Below are positions 35,101 through 38,099 of a stretch of 38,099 nucleotides of DNA, in pieces; position 1 is the first letter of the stretch, and each line of letters starts with the position of its first letter. Under the pieces are notes generated by a model. It was not told where the DNA came from, ran no database searches, and saw only the letters and a list, made by a program, of their open reading frames with translations. Location: contig JAEOTJ010000138.1 of assembly GCA_016839905.1 (NCBI GenBank), positions 1 to 38,099 on the forward strand, in the 5' to 3' direction. A program made the position numbers and the translations under genes. Origin of the DNA: Promethearchaeota archaeon (GTDB taxonomy: Archaea > Asgardarchaeota > Lokiarchaeia > Sigynarchaeales > SOKP01).

Positions 35101-38099
35101 ATACGGGTTATATTGAAAGTGTTCAGGAAGAGTTTCAATTTGAAACCTATTAATATCAAGATCATTTATAAATGGTCTATTCATTACAATTGGATTTTCA
35201 TCAATGTAAAGGTTATAACGATATTGCTGTAATCCATATGCAGGTTCACTCCCCCTAAATTCTATTCTTATATGATACCATTGATAATCATCTAATCCGA
35301 GACCTGAAATTTCATTTTCTCCATCGTCGTCAATAGTAATCCAACGAGATTGAAGATTTGGTATATCGTCTAAGTACCACTCAGTTCTTAATGCAAAAAG
35401 TTGTGTTTGACCGTTATTAAAGGAGATGAGTCCCGAAGACCTTTGTGCCATATTGTAATAAAATTCAATAGTACCATAGGTTTGTGTACCAAAATCATTA
35501 TGGACTTGAATATAATCTGTATCAGAATCATCATATAAATAGAGAATACTACTATGGTAATTCAATCCAGAAACAACTTGAGCATAGCAATCATTAGAAA
35601 ACTTTTTATAATTCCAACCATCTGGAAATGAACCTATTTCATCATTTTCAAAACTAAAAGAACCCTTATAATATCCTCTATTCCTAGAAAAATAAAAACT
35701 ATCTCCAATATTATAATAAGGATCCCATGGAAATAATCCTATTGCATCGACCCATCCGAAATATTCACTTTCTGTCCAATCCGTGCTAAAAACAATCTCC
35801 TTAATATTGGATCCTTCAATATCTAAATCAAAAGTAAATAAGGGATTGGGATCTTCATCAATATGTATGTCTAAAGCCCATCCAGAAGCATCAAAAACAA
35901 ATTTATAGTAATACCATGTATTACTACTAGCAGTACTTTCTGGATCGTGAATATTTACCCATTCCCCACCGTTTAAATATTTATGATTTCCTTCACGCAT
36001 ACTTAGAGATTGATAGATATCCCGTTGGGAGTCTTTAAAATCAATCTGGAATGGTTTGCTTGCATCCGAAGTTCTCCACCACCATTCTATTGTACCTTCA
36101 ATTTGAGCCTCATCGAAAATAAGTTTTGAACTTGCTTGACTGTCATCATCTACATCTTCAAATTGATATACTTTATCATGTCCATCTATAGAATCCACAA
36201 TATAGGTTTTACTTTTACTTAGCAAATCCGTCCATCCCGTGGGAATTGTCCCAGCATCATCATTATGAAAACTATAGGTTCCACTATAATGTCCAGGACT
36301 TTTATAGACTTCAAAGTTATCTCCTTCATAATAAAAGGGATCCCAAGAAAATCCTATAGCATCAATATAACCTGCATAATTATCAAATTGAGAGAAAGGA
36401 TATGTTCCAATAATTATTTTATTTATAGTTGATTGAGAACAACTATCTGAAACCTTGGATTCACCATCAATAAATAGCTCCCAATTATTATCTTGAAATA
36501 CTAATTTATAATGATACCAAGAAGTTGTTGCAGGTTGGAAGTTATCATATATTGTGTTATCAGTATGACTATAATAAAGAAAATTATCATAAATATAAAA
36601 AGAAACGTATTGATAATCATCTTCAAATAGAGAAAATTCGAACGTTTTAGAAACATCAGATATTTTCCACCACCATTCTATTATACCAGAATTATAATCT
36701 GTACCTAATTCTAATTCAGCATGAGCCCTCCCCTCATCATTATCCTCAAATTTATATACTTTACTATGACCATCAATAGAATCTATAACATATGATTTGC
36801 TAGTACCTGAACTAAGATCATCCCATCCTTTTGGAACGAGACCATTTTTATCATTTTCAAAACTATAAGTACCTTTATAATGTCCAAGTTCAATTTGATC
36901 TTTATCTGGAGCTTCAATTACGGTTAAATCAAAAGGATACTTGAAATCGTTGGCAGAAATTCTAATAACTTTTTCAGTATTATATTTAGCAGTTACATCA
37001 TAGGAGATTAAATGTAATTTACTTTCAAGTTGAACTCTAGAAAGGCTTACTAAATCTAAATTTAAGATATTTGACCAATCATGCTCCAATCTAGCCTTTA
37101 AATAATATTTATTATTTTCTGAATCAAAAAATATTAATTCATCTAAATCTTCTCTTGAGAGGCTTAAATAGTTATTATCATCTAACTCAAACTCTTTAAA
37201 AGTAAGAAATTTATCTCTTATTGAGAATTTATATTCCTCTTTAATATTTCCATACATGTTAAGAATTTGAGCATTATCATACATTATCTCGCTAAAATAA
37301 TTTAACTTTAAATCAATTTCTTCAATAAAATTTGCGGAATCAGAGTAATACTCTGTCAAATCAATATCAAAAATAATTTCAGGATTTAAATATTGTTCTG
37401 TGCTTGGAGGGTCATTATAAATTCGTGCATTAATGGAATTCATGGAGAAACTCATTGTTGATGAGAAACATTCTTCAAGATTTTCATCAATTACAAAAAT
37501 CAATTTAAGTTCAAAATAATCCTCTTCTCCTTCATCAACTTGAATTTTATTATAAAAATTCTCGAATGCAATAGTCCTATCAATAATATAAGAAAATTTA
37601 GGTAAATCAGTTTCAGATCCCTCGTTATCATCATAGACAACACGATCTACCTGTTCCCATACATTGGTTCTATAATTAAACATGAAAATCTTGAGCAGAT
37701 CGGCATTTCGTTCTATCTCATATAGAATGACTTGGTCATTTACCTCATCATAAATTTCTAGTTCATAACCAGGAATTCCATCAAATGGATATTCAATTTC
37801 AATTTCTAAAAATTGCGTATAAAGTTGATGGAAATCTCCTTGAAAAGTACAAGTGATTGGATTTATGCTCGATATATAATCATATTGCCATTCAAAAGCA
37901 TGATATTTAATATCCGCAAATAATATTTCGGTATATGGTGTCTCCGGAGCGAATTTAATTGTTTTTTCATCAGGATCAAAGGTATAAATATAACTTGAAT
38001 CTATAGGGTCCAAAGACTCATCTTTCAATTCAATTAATTCAAAGTCAAAATCATAATCTAAATTCTCTGAGTCAAATCTATAAGTAGAATCCTCTATCC
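7441..38099 (-). CDS. Giant multidomain surface-type protein, at least 10,218 aa, N-terminus outside window
   Basis: One minus-strand frame runs without a stop from the TAA at 7441-7443 to the right edge. A TTG at 38028 (used here as residue 1) is not a credible start: 23 further codons are open upstream, reading IEDSTYRFDSEN... in the same acidic style. Order from the N-terminal side: beta-rich opening, nine LamG-like units, five propeller-type units, a long beta-sandwich-like stretch, calcium-loop-like motifs, a hydrophobic hairpin (residues about 7972-8013), helical segments, a ubiquitin-like segment (about 8768-8872), an unrecognised region, and a C39/papain-like peptidase domain (about 9950-10195). 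The composition (Asp, Glu, Asn, Tyr, Ile rich; many aromatic beta motifs) fits an extracellular or surface protein. No frameshift or nonsense codon breaks it, so the whole length is under selection. Physiological role unknown; adhesin, contact-dependent effector or predation factor are options. Confidence 0.95.
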   Translation of the reverse strand, partial: IEDSTYRFDSENLDYDFDFELIELKDESLDPIDSSYIYTFDPDEKTIKFAPETPYTEILFADIKYHAFEWQYDYISSINPITCTFQGDFHQLYTQFLEIEIEYPFDGIPGYELEIYDEVNDQVILYEIERNADLLKIFMFNYRTNVWEQVDRVVYDDNEGSETDLPKFSYIIDRTIAFENFYNKIQVDEGEEDYFELKLIFVIDENLEECFSSTMSFSMNSINARIYNDPPSTEQYLNPEIIFDIDLTEYYSDSANFIEEIDLKLNYFSEIMYDNAQILNMYGNIKEEYKFSIRDKFLTFKEFELDDNNYLSLSREDLDELIFFDSENNKYYLKARLEHDWSNILNLDLVSLSRVQLESKLHLISYDVTAKYNTEKVIRISANDFKYPFDLTVIEAPDKDQIELGHYKGTYSFENDKNGLVPKGWDDLSSGTSKSYVIDSIDGHSKVYKFEDNDEGRAHAELELGTDYNSGIIEWWWKISDVSKTFEFSLFEDDYQYVSFYIYDNFLYYSHTDNTIYDNFQPATTSWYHYKLVFQDNNWELFIDGESKVSDSCSQSTINKIIIGTYPFSQFDNYAGYIDAIGFSWDPFYYEGDNFEVYKSPGHYSGTYSFHNDDAGTIPTGWTDLLSKSKTYIVDSIDGHDKVYQFEDVDDDSQASSKLIFDEAQIEGTIEWWWRTSDASKPFQIDFKDSQRDIYQSLSMREGNHKYLNGGEWVNIHDPESTASSNTWYYYKFVFDASGWALDIHIDEDPNPLFTFDLDIEGSNIKEIVFSTDWTESEYFGWVDAIGLFPWDPYYNIGDSFYFSRNRGYYKGSFSFENDEIGSFPDGWNYKKFSNDCYAQVVSGLNYHSSILYLYDDSDTDYIQVHNDFGTQTYGTIEFYYNMAQRSSGLISFNNGQTQLFALRTEWYLDDIPNLQSRWITIDDDGENEISGLGLDDYQWYHIRIEFRGSEPAYGLQQYRYNLYIDENPIVMNRPFINDLDINRFQIETLPEHFQYNPYEAIFIDAVGFSWDLNYEVGENLMIPVEPEHYMGTYTFYYENDGEDPKEWIIYEEGGSINVIDSIPEEPIPEHLKVVELQDTSSDNVYMEQTLTEYIYDSMAFWIYTTDASKRTEFYWSQDSYDNGIVLIIDDLKLHYLTSGPSGDEYNYIMDIVSYTWYNIYIDVDQWGHWYLAVDQNWKTPIGETFDMLGTPSGLNKIKFSTNSDDDGYSTYIDAIAYDWDPLRGPDTFWNYNQMDKTRFKGTYSFDYDEDVPEGWCHNMNTDFSAVIIEELEDHKYVLEINDPNEFSGYGCELSIPVSLGTGTVEYYFFNPIDDVSGWTYFYCSSYLLCKSWYSSSDNTMHFYFGDDITHSITLSEDDWHRIRIDYRHNTALDFEGLDYNSMFIYIDDIKLSEDQLPSIDTIVSRVTSIQFIGDDFPDTGKMYFDAIGLTGVNNYERGDYLELTEEPTQAKGTYTFQNDVAGSVPDGWFDLRCKSSIQVVDMVDEHSKVFELFDGDEDDVADSEIILESEKTIGTIEWWWRTTDADKPFQIDLRNSNGDSYQAFSIGNGNHRFWEATDWAIIESALSNEWYHYKLEFDGEDWNLSINEEYKIMSTANSGPYNIEEIIFSTDMIESVYSGYVDALSFSWDPNYIIGDNFEQFKNLNHYKATYSFQTDITGTSPNGWIDGSNGDCRTYVIDSEDGHDKVLKFEDNGDNIDDNKARSEIELEVPQTKGRIEWWWKTSDAEKPFQISFYSDIGDQFISFAIGIGSHWWLEGTTWNPIESAENIWYHYKLDFNEERWMLYIDGELIISRVPNAAGQINIERISITTMGNGYGVYEGYDYAGYIDALGFSWDPNYNIGDNDNLDLTMFKRPGGHYKGSYDFENDEVGTFPDGWTDNSGSSQCSAEIIEELEGHKNVVQLHDPDFNGYAAISTTFPKQDHGTVELYVRFSDKLYCGTHLIFKNDLADIFALSIWLKDGRWKYYDDTGGHIVQWGAGENIWYHVRIAFRGNYEEEYDGLLSKYQYNVYVDGYKLISGVTYQNNYDLTGFQFGTDKQDYDYHSYLDALGFSWDPNYNIGDNLIIPEEPGHYKGTYSFKNDEIGSIPEGWTHNIGECITRITNEYYDHENVLELNDMSGSANCDSKVAFSGGSSAGTVEFYFNAPSDDVSGSIYLDCGYSTLYRASYSSSDNMWHHYYHGGSNSIEVLNNKWYHVRLDYRIHGAPDYLYLPEGTMNLYINGELILDNVIPVAQPQNKVLKEIQLISNHAQTGKLYYDAFGITGINNYNRGDNLMPEYMYISSLDTSHMDIGINGGFLKRTDTRQKLMVRQQLYYEDFLDGQNILLDTIYSDLFFRFLKPVGTLEQPTNIYLNNSCLFSYITDNDVLSISLYYNDGIEDIFVGDFIKDPNLNKFIYTWNEIPSFTGKRTGDDIELVFILTDKFGARNEYRETYIADFNVPSPFIGLGNQDIFNQYNNDFQDDLIADPLTEISFYGDSEIEWYLPTGISKNLNMLSFPECKDVYWDGTFYYLLDKYGKTYKYHADWSFTGELYDLKNDDISANFKALAFKGDNWYATDGIIICKYELDFSYKGDMDIIVPELLPYMGEILDFIWADGNWWLVGEKYYCQFNSDFSVMISDEEVIFADMKLESIEYDGQFFWLGLFIEDPLGNVHQFGRNRKIDDTLEYDGYLYSIQTFSQESGSKILYNGTSWYYFEINTPEPTILYEHELIINNGDPEWGAFTGISRDLDMLSYPECEDVYWDGTFYYLLYEYGTIYKYDIEWNFIEEISNPLEGNGFEVLSSNGTNWLIIEGDNIHLYGDDFSYIETYDNFDDSINDIIWVDGYWWALSDSKVFRIEYDFSSISIQNDIGISSDLESIEYDGRYFWLLANPALTPTVYRFVKLGDLLAYDDYNYQIQNYYMNDENKICFNGKNWYIIETGNNLPLQPTMLYEYEFLIINKDIGASEWGFPTGFNFNLNEQSSGESLECKDVYWDGTFYYLLYERGPIYKYDEDWNLVEEISSSHLLSWFQSLSASALDRVLEFNGLYWVMLSIDPYIGPNYNVYRFDTDFNFITPFISIPDLNDIKWADGYWWGVSDTEIFCIEEDFSSYTTQSYTTQNDNGIVGTLESIEYDGNYFWLLATTGLEHSVYRFINDYGLLVYDNYNSQVENHYMNDGNKILFDGANMYFIETGDNLPLQPTMLYEYDYIFNDDPFILNWGDPTGFSKDINMHGPYDIERCMDVYSDGDYYYLMYESGPILKYDMEWSLVEEISTGDLLSLCELLGARALEFHDDNWVIVTIDHYSYKNVFIFNTDFNWITPFISIPNLKDIKWVNGYWWGVSNTEIFCIEADFSSFTTQTVPEIDGTYGTLESIDHDGNFFWILAAVGDDRFVYRFTNDNGQLIYDNLNIELQDYYDSLDNKILFNGDYWYFIETGSETPYQPTMLYQYIIDWADVTGFSKDIDLTIKPYNSEKCMDMYMDEEYNYLLYEFGPILKYDMEWSLVEEISTGDLLSLCEDLGARALEFYDDNWVILTINPDAGSNNNIFCFDANFNLITTFISIPYLKDIKWVNGYWWGVSDTEIFCIEEDFSSYTTQNDHGILDTLESIDYDGEFFWILAAVRDDRFVYRFTNDNGQLINDDLSSELQDYYDSLDNKILFNEDYCYFIETGSETPYQSTMLYQYKWLYITKEIEEDPFVHQYKIIDLNSGNDTGWVQFNPKLINKLGDLGDLPQNFTLEYRVIEMAGNIGTTTSYNKGLEIVDFSKEITSLIWTDDNINLNSDQLTERTLSFIDEGQFGGADTLDVYINGFHYGIATLDPTNGQYDIDFGTENSIDTMLAYSDSLLSENIYSNVNPLDHACWELRSDGIFGVIKHVLVDGSIEIVNPLTYNKTETMELSNLYTRGFALNDFVRIKEVYYVNSSSNETIYLSYETDYIFDDIGFVSWSEESIIHDLFNNHFDEVFNGKIYFDYDASEFATQLLLSNADGFIINFIMPSTYSTHTTIDKLSIKFNDFMGNSFAKVFYDLDLRKYFEEGGYEDDLYGLGEVLSIPLYIDMSELAFSNPSNMFNLKSLESISFIIDDSRIWPGTFISSPSGGIDGVLNLPYQRVGIGDIRMYNLICDSTDEDENGFATSYIGVKAPDYHDYYAINEFKIERINTQFDLNAFYENNEFFDGDPISTEYSDYIEAYLELQIPDPLLNELNMPISMNLIDPQDTLEIYSFGSINKITREDYLGPLFPTYFKDHYYGKIEVPKGIGKFDTNFDSIGTPLHEISFPSFSEFTIQVDQESLSGNEPIYLRENFYDVSYGETLLLKGVVLDNDIQLIEDEVYNYKYQKALSGKTVHHLNVKSPYNDGNFIDISEFALFYIDEDLNKKPLYVNFPDLGKIFIDDDPNNPFGHGLLSSAPTISYIDNAYLLNIDWDETAVATHLKYDTHLLFSYKILSGRPISPLSYSSYDHDVDNEDHLIEVPFVKYDIINKNWITEDDHYEIFPIDQVLLNNEITIVDPINDNPFNCEGTQYTDGGIKNLGVIDIDKVYIKKVGQDNYELVNQEDYEWHIDESGQLIVNYLGTLEIDDMINIYYYSYNPVPLEHPVSSNDVVKIVSADDSSISYTFNTGEYTILNAGFKLYFLDLYNSLKTASDPEGPTFDIYDVFEISYQGSLSRRIDLSSNLLLEIQDENDPDYYHTIDNIPIDNMGMFEYEKLLDKNSMALPIDEEKLINMKLTYLPLYLDGVQVQYEDADFINDYDGGILYAYKDEENANKPGTSNHFKEFQILTRPRRVKMEMIDTISQDMIVSQNYVENREYQISYHPLEAIESGEEYTAIQVDAQVREDYDFTFKLTDFYDKPIENSIIWMHVGFMPKSKSKFLNEIMEIEELDAAPYFEALGTAPYTLLGPGDGPNKMFGRPLTYNIEQDIHYGPYIWTYGITNEFGEVNFEVSLDNDYFKDFAEIFGSIEGVYSVEDTVLYMRVFSAPFSWSDQVIPMTISADYICSREDNLFNVNDINSDYDLSQLILQDSTYIESVIRLHKKDIAVGVSDYLSYDLPDPDEPKFEDLQINLYATEASPIPSGEGKTLEWLNKVHEISQLEPKPISILSEEYSYFARIEIINPSGYRVKSLQQAIEPNFDGGTITIDESTMENIIWELGPGLSTINLQVLESEYYKSSPIISIPLEIRPPYWFRFGDKNTQIDLIDPFINAWGSAFDGQEFMPFESNYPHLMGAVWVEPRFDGVGNELSAQDYVEIDLMCSIEDDSGTITEFPLRENIELRPGNHDGIMFIDVGLGPEDAFLMGLKSSLKLSFNIDENFERIISESENIEIYLLDLRLVKNPSSKNPTILWSLYDDGIQFSNSEVTIDIENLPETIQGFSLGGTVNNYNYGQKINYIFEGDIDYSIDPATGLTCLPGLVSIVGLVIIGRKNGEEVILEESNNWENDATADPTLGTITFNSGDVLDLNSEFTVIYEFTFSNEHDINYINLGYYAGPNGEDINEDIIEVDFINALPTSEQANSPLYLRFEQECSMGIPNTLNYGLQGIGSNAWLNEDFIIYNEDELGTYSTSVDNGFPQITPSNNVKVIYGVRSQYELGYGFQKKDKPYSDSVRLMYNDEDFTHLIITNTGPSVESIDTIQLDDPTLYIGLDNSPDETILEIYNIPLLYAPEVNCTFKLDPIVTDYIINSGNSFNDLEIKFYFVSKDGLNSYISDSETITLDNTLDVEADGSYLIKFNKDLQGLYDSIGEGSIDIYISISLKGDNDYYIPYIILEHLDYLCDEHLVEMYDRMPRDRFGDLDVKSVINTPHYFQIFSRPFLDTEGLGLPSSPFDLIEGSEVTVAIEDLPYSQLVSLDVPSADDYEFIYKGTQETIPVTQEKDGQYYHWMIPNLGLFTEGYNIDETLIQDGFVNLYYGSDTEVDGEKDYSKTFYMTPTDEYNYITDYNSKVDVINIDEYEAISWNNEFIITNKLLTTSEIEVTGIVLYHQLFNLDTDVIYDLSSIFDVNIPPDAHFALELPIDKSIASIKRVASPYDYELSINGFYIDRFDPHIKIKDESYDPEEGLGQNPRAILEDHYYSLEFSSNGQAYIFFYLPDISAYGDNGNIMIDYWVNYKFQNGVDYEIHENPTDPFESSLVWKYTYEEIGANDYKFSLHPDFSRDASFNVQFSAITMELAKEDYIIPTTDEFVFQPTVENTISVEYNGDDSEIFSILDVVPEERYVPPPDFAFESIKCLVWDPYDPYKYNTITPIEIDPDIWNDIIKLPSPPGPDYIYEIDFSLAESAIQADNYHEYDGYKIIPDSYVYIDISYDSTQLAYPLPLTPFNYQYLPGDSEYHININIFEDDGTSIANIFSDEANRVDFDNYINKIENNYIYFIDGSIPSQSQIKVIYQGKVQPGLLDQKHFLMFIYPWSNVFDTVTDSVVPDTSSDSMITHRESYRKLSGSSIITPFEYSLSIDDTYSLYLNYRLYQRDYYEHKFTIEYGQQNDNQEIGDGDGDGNNDDYGYKYIDANLDDYISPYLEDGLPVVNVYYYDRYGNVQFLSEDLYRLDESDDTMIWLLSFPFGAVSDVNPIIDKGINVDVTDFWVTFMPDFNDIEFNNYEFKYDPNGELKDSIDVTHWNVKDSLGEELDLKVLPNFDAFYQYDDIDSSFDEAICYGSQIVSNIEEGNSLWFDIIGELSILDETVDEFKNSLSGGEYDSIFINSKIQNYDALEEIHVNFYDNLDQPIDTTQIISIEDIIKFGFNIKIDLLTALPDLQSLEIIPIFKSDPKFSSDNAIGLPQYEVIEWNEQLAHFDENGNKYMKYTLENKLKEDSSQDELVYLFDTNMKHLALPNDMEIKYEALENRYGIKDTYVIEVPNKYLNPDSEDPSNPEEFIFKDGDMIMIRYNSPPEKAVRLGIEKLYFKKNHGTTYPTAECLLVNTDDDSDYSQFDDDDLYQIPLRLTPFDTEFSNSYQTVKMDIDLSELLEPKGLFTYLDDTNHYALISPDHNDILLLSYRDSIKPISVVKELSDGEIVEYVLGVDWEITPGNSESITFINDGDRPESGDSFTIKYQINNGIFDFTDIVFSVPNPCYELTIDQVAIRKEGEDASVDFENVNERIWKYTENQKFKSGDELLEYDRYELDLDLEQLPLFYNNADTTKWLDYLRIHDENNNGYKAGGVGDNTAQLHWSGNGLKWNTNFESTQEYWGTTVELPSIIDPNINLNVEYCTENSWSAPISLDYKNIDYNTVDVVYDDIHLTPKYEEWGGNVIQHSNYDYEIVQYYSDSFTIYSSDDSSDHTHHVELDYSLANDFTDLELFKVIGITPALEETIIENEIDGYGIEWMSSNPSEIRITSFKGDLNDFDMITAIFSFSSGPISTSSEIILSEEFKNKYLIDHADTTFYDYLSISFQHSAESGIMLLGENSETIGDSFTPIDFIRDPSSSYTRDNYDSGLYVNFEVFEDDSSIIYEADLEADGIKDYKHVIDVDKDGRFDITRYGIEVSPGTNEVLWHTTIQDFKTEETITSKTSSGERWTEWFDIYKDEILGNYCPSSPLEFLEFDLTSKDISSIIFNPRRFFTRVVLGSILNSVFKMFVPDTDFWARKSLLEHNTDIYHVKSDYYSIQTDIDQDGFADKSITYEKTDTYTKHISRKYEKTLIAGRKQNIGRMLGRYMKMSWDKLFKGSYDDPVFNNDLTERDLDRGRGSGIRKGSYNKFTNWVITENIDERITEQLTISDWSNGTINEVRIYSDGFNTNKDDAEQSAEIIVRNILSGRDYKITDDSDELSLTHPSNDNWDVNQWEYDGVSPKFDNLLIISEDGTEEYQNYYEETIILEIPNRFSLYHDAYKTLPFDISNGGLVRFKATGVIMTPPDGKVYYTSDKELFISGKGKITGHYFYYDSTKNGFYDTVYIVSPSEEEDKDGNKVYRVVSIGYNYDGKYDLIPYEKSGVKVLSEGSNFDKFGNKKLKFGAWKYHLSRVKEVDLIFPEALKYDDDYIQKDHIFEIYKTVKFLDIYNTELVVEVKEKATKEIWEEYLKNFWREVAGQVIMTLIAAGVSTAINVAFSFIITPAGAKILGTIAYTVIYTLLTKFSMDCSAHEQESKSRANIFYPEGANKKDPTSISERVWTDRIFGESMPAALMGHPGAYYTEIQGGQIGEEYTAQAVVTPPSPGRALFGIMGVINSDNLNLDYLLLTSELFSYRDRTNYWFDSNNWKMGGQDNLLYWPYGHSSLGYIEQAVNDRSDGDLDTIKATLMLDPKTGHVRPQYIFTDKDEDMNKLTLPYNFLYQPIVVSEERYEQLKGSGFETGHITVDVKYKDALITLGEDLYDLEEVEKEKYEAKIELKDNSFDYPINRIDVDIYAGPIKLEEFPDISSDYYELNSGNLYFTKSIEDILFKTADAKKEFQDGLFLFNLLPIYYKFHIYIDRIVPADSEYVEEHPELALRQATAYTIMDYFNQYTFARSSAEMLSEIDYTVRMTLASTAISTPFTMLGAHATEWARLKALKLSTTVTKSTLKSAIVAMARETIKKSFEEAIEEVVVDGLIESLVENTFDIFNWNPEIGFWVSTVLTSIRESMDNANPDTGANLFLESNLLSNQDLNSWFNEEYAKFISEKAVTLSEMDSQTRRETLKDLKKEFYDDIKVEALSKVNAHLASENELKKSQRSLKNLIGAGVYNGLKLILKSAKFFTFGTNIKTMANILSNIKPYTQAKIKGFHDWRTKRQLKKSGKTKGMGIDFFSPDIDIKQALLHDVVDISSLFGEKAPTISTSPGASNPMEPETDLSSLVGERLKLKDKIITKIKSLFNKKADILYNQETGKQLIKAHEVIKSIEDDNVRDPSSRANCYKVIVNGDNIEIWYDPWFRNVGIKGAKPIKLFDIRGSDTITDAKARIKLQLGIHRSKKIDIIFDNFILKVGHRYNGILITKTTTLAEVLDHLGHDLSQTILIREASKEGRRAYRQIILSDYIARFKELRTNLGPMIGSLEILDGLNEQQIIKFMHEFENLFLRNKWELENYFNKELHQLAYDNDRNQFFERNRKFIIDPDTDLYVVNTQWETCLTRTWDVMFQSKAMDGGVFRDSYRAVMDNCLKAAIFEIMIKESGATDVQNNLVFQKLMDYANRKEVSLDLQLSSYSYFLKESLAQYFTTGNSKFIASYRGTFSTRKGSFSELEIFEQLLPKVLDEIYNKYDGDFEQIDVPIFSYDYCQTRENQLSAPYMDFLDHNERWPDLGLHVFTIDLGENVNPLRVVLFNPVKSSLNPQYARDIFIDAMSGVYINFRGNLDKKSENKERIFENEMYINLNGELQKLDGYKTFEKFFKRTIRKWFSTDFQHIYNSEGDAKVSKETLNEIATIEAIKKYIWDTYGNDLTKEQFAENIEEMLDPNLFDIDNFIKENIIKKKRFISENKKNIKAIKEYIETLATSNLDRFHCEVGYIDSDGNFEIRKGLVRNVQKSDYFITPKKITVSQLKDIGITKFFDSNGKSIKDISGELKGKYRIITSKDGNEQALIEVSGREVITPDNWVDGYFDRTHKDRVERGAIYNALLTDKDGNLLSSAFFKPDNLKLGLKNKKNWAIDEFNQHSYIDENDNPCGVDFLTVFSTSEGSINLNQDTLVHLINPALRTDNLKVEQTDKSQYFEDIQTTPVSSKNELKSRQTKNTEFCVNPCNWVRPLDYEPFTDPEMEYGFTEDEFWAIIQSLFDSDEIKTYSDYKIIKDYLAQLNGRFIGDSFGIFNQGPDFKQINHIINELESDSPLIVDNIFWKDINGRFNKQQSLKEWLSEIYWGIKDYTGSDPDIQQEQAFLSYHESQAGYSELDPATRKINFLPEESNLAEKILKSAERLFGHFTLRLIFADMIEFDATRGEISIKPLSTLGDIKEKVEIFQHIGFISPTYDFGTLNRLTSQEELIKNAYALFFLCSRVNFPVVDLNGGLLHNFPAFFPKGSLIFADVPQHASNPQEMANIFSNQFANEYMDYYINYIIPRHTLSQTFPSPFWAKLLNEKHAPDSDRYDFKGREDKILYVGDFILYKGKYEIQVVSQHDWGMDDEGNRYCPWAAFIQSVHVALKTGDARGIWANNLYNFVDNINNIDMQVLFRDNNIQDMNQFREQLIENPNRIMAILAEKYRLTPLDGLNAFKEFRNRAIGLTGFGLTLQDHQGNSWIVTPDALSMDPNQDDINNFQGEFIEDRNLLVGQLINSLEEHGPIQADMGGYRDGTSAINDRHWVVILEYNEASNEFLISDSDAPHQNVQGQFAWVDAEVIRDKFLRGASLLT
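11415..11730 (-). other. Ubiquitin-like beta-grasp segment in the giant protein
   Basis: Residues 8807-8823 read SDTITDAKARIKLQLGI. Against human ubiquitin 20-36 (SDTIENVKAKIQDKEGI) nine positions are identical, S-D-T-I, K-A, I and G-I, plus a conserved R/K, in the first helix of the beta-grasp fold. Downstream an IIF and a Leu fall at ubiquitin's LIF (43-45) and Leu50 with one residue inserted. Upstream, YKVIVNG and PIKLFDIRG could be the first two strands, separated by an insertion. No C-terminal Gly-Gly follows, so it is an embedded domain and not a processed modifier. The alignment was made by eye. Confidence 0.55.
13980..14120 (-). other. Hydrophobic helical hairpin in the giant protein
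   Basis: Residues about 7972-7993 and 7996-8013, joined by TPAG, are two hydrophobic stretches (VIMTLIAAGVSTAINVAFSF, then AKILGTIAYTVIYTLL). They are the only strong membrane-type segments in more than 10,000 residues. They divide an entirely beta-rich part of about 7,970 residues from a mostly mixed alpha/beta C-terminal part of about 2,180 residues. The hairpin could anchor the protein or insert in a target membrane. A helical region with moderately hydrophobic segments follows at about 12590-12880. Confidence 0.6.
14280..27060 (-). other. Long beta-sandwich-like region of the giant protein with calcium-loop motifs
   Basis: About 4,260 residues without a clear regular repeat but rich in alternating beta strands. 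A recurring motif of the form ItF-x-G-D ... D-x-(F/I)-T-I-x-Y-x-Y appears near 24390-24510, 21755-21870, 19015-19090, 17020-17135 and 16120-16240, suggesting diverged immunoglobulin-like or S-layer-like sandwiches. Asp-rich loops of the EF-hand/thrombospondin-3 type (DVDKDGRFD, DIDQDGFAD, NYDGKYDL) lie in 14415-15840, and a GDGDGDGN run is at about 18700-18725. These suggest calcium-stabilised extracellular structure. I recognise no named family with certainty. Confidence 0.5.
27060..30670 (-). repeat. Five tandem propeller-type units of about 230 aa in the giant protein
   Basis: Five units of about 680-756 nt are marked by the PTMLYEYE-like motif near 27121, 27823, 28552, 29308 and 29987. 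Each carries five aromatic strand motifs: DVYWDGTFYYLLYEYG, an ALEFxxxNWV strand, DIKWVxGYWWGVSDTEIF, LESIEYDGxFFWLLA, and NKILFNGxxWYFIETG. This pattern of W/Y-rich four-strand blades fits beta-propellers, with five blades per unit or larger propellers spanning units. The two C-terminal units (27121-28551) share long near-identical DNA, for example gcagcaagtatccaaaagaa in both, so this pair duplicated recently. Confidence 0.75.
31270..36885 (-). repeat. Nine tandem LamG/concanavalin-like units in the giant protein
   Basis: Units begin with a G-H-Y-K-G-(T/S)-Y-S-F-x-N-D-x2-G-x2-P-x-GW motif near 36885, 36294, 35676, 35016, 34386, 33753, 33162, 32525 and 31886, a period of about 195-220 residues. 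Each has a central GTIEWWWRTSD-like strand pair, a WYHYKLxFxxxxWxLxIDGE motif typical of LamG/jelly-roll lectin-like sandwiches, and an ending YIDAIGFSWDPxYxxGDN. By sequence the units fall into subtypes in the order A1, A2, B, D, C, A2, A1, B, C. LamG-type domains commonly bind sugars or proteins; the ligand here is unknown. No single binding site could be read from sequence. Confidence 0.8.

Noticed and set aside
27060..36885. CRISPR or mobile-element repeats suggested by the periodic DNA
   Set aside because: The periods of about 590-760 nt lie in frame within a coding region and encode protein domain repeats; there are no short direct repeats with spacers, no terminal inverted repeats and no transposase.
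38026..38028. TTG as the start codon of the giant gene
   Set aside because: The frame stays open for 23 more codons to the window edge with the same composition, and no ribosome site or signal peptide follows the TTG.
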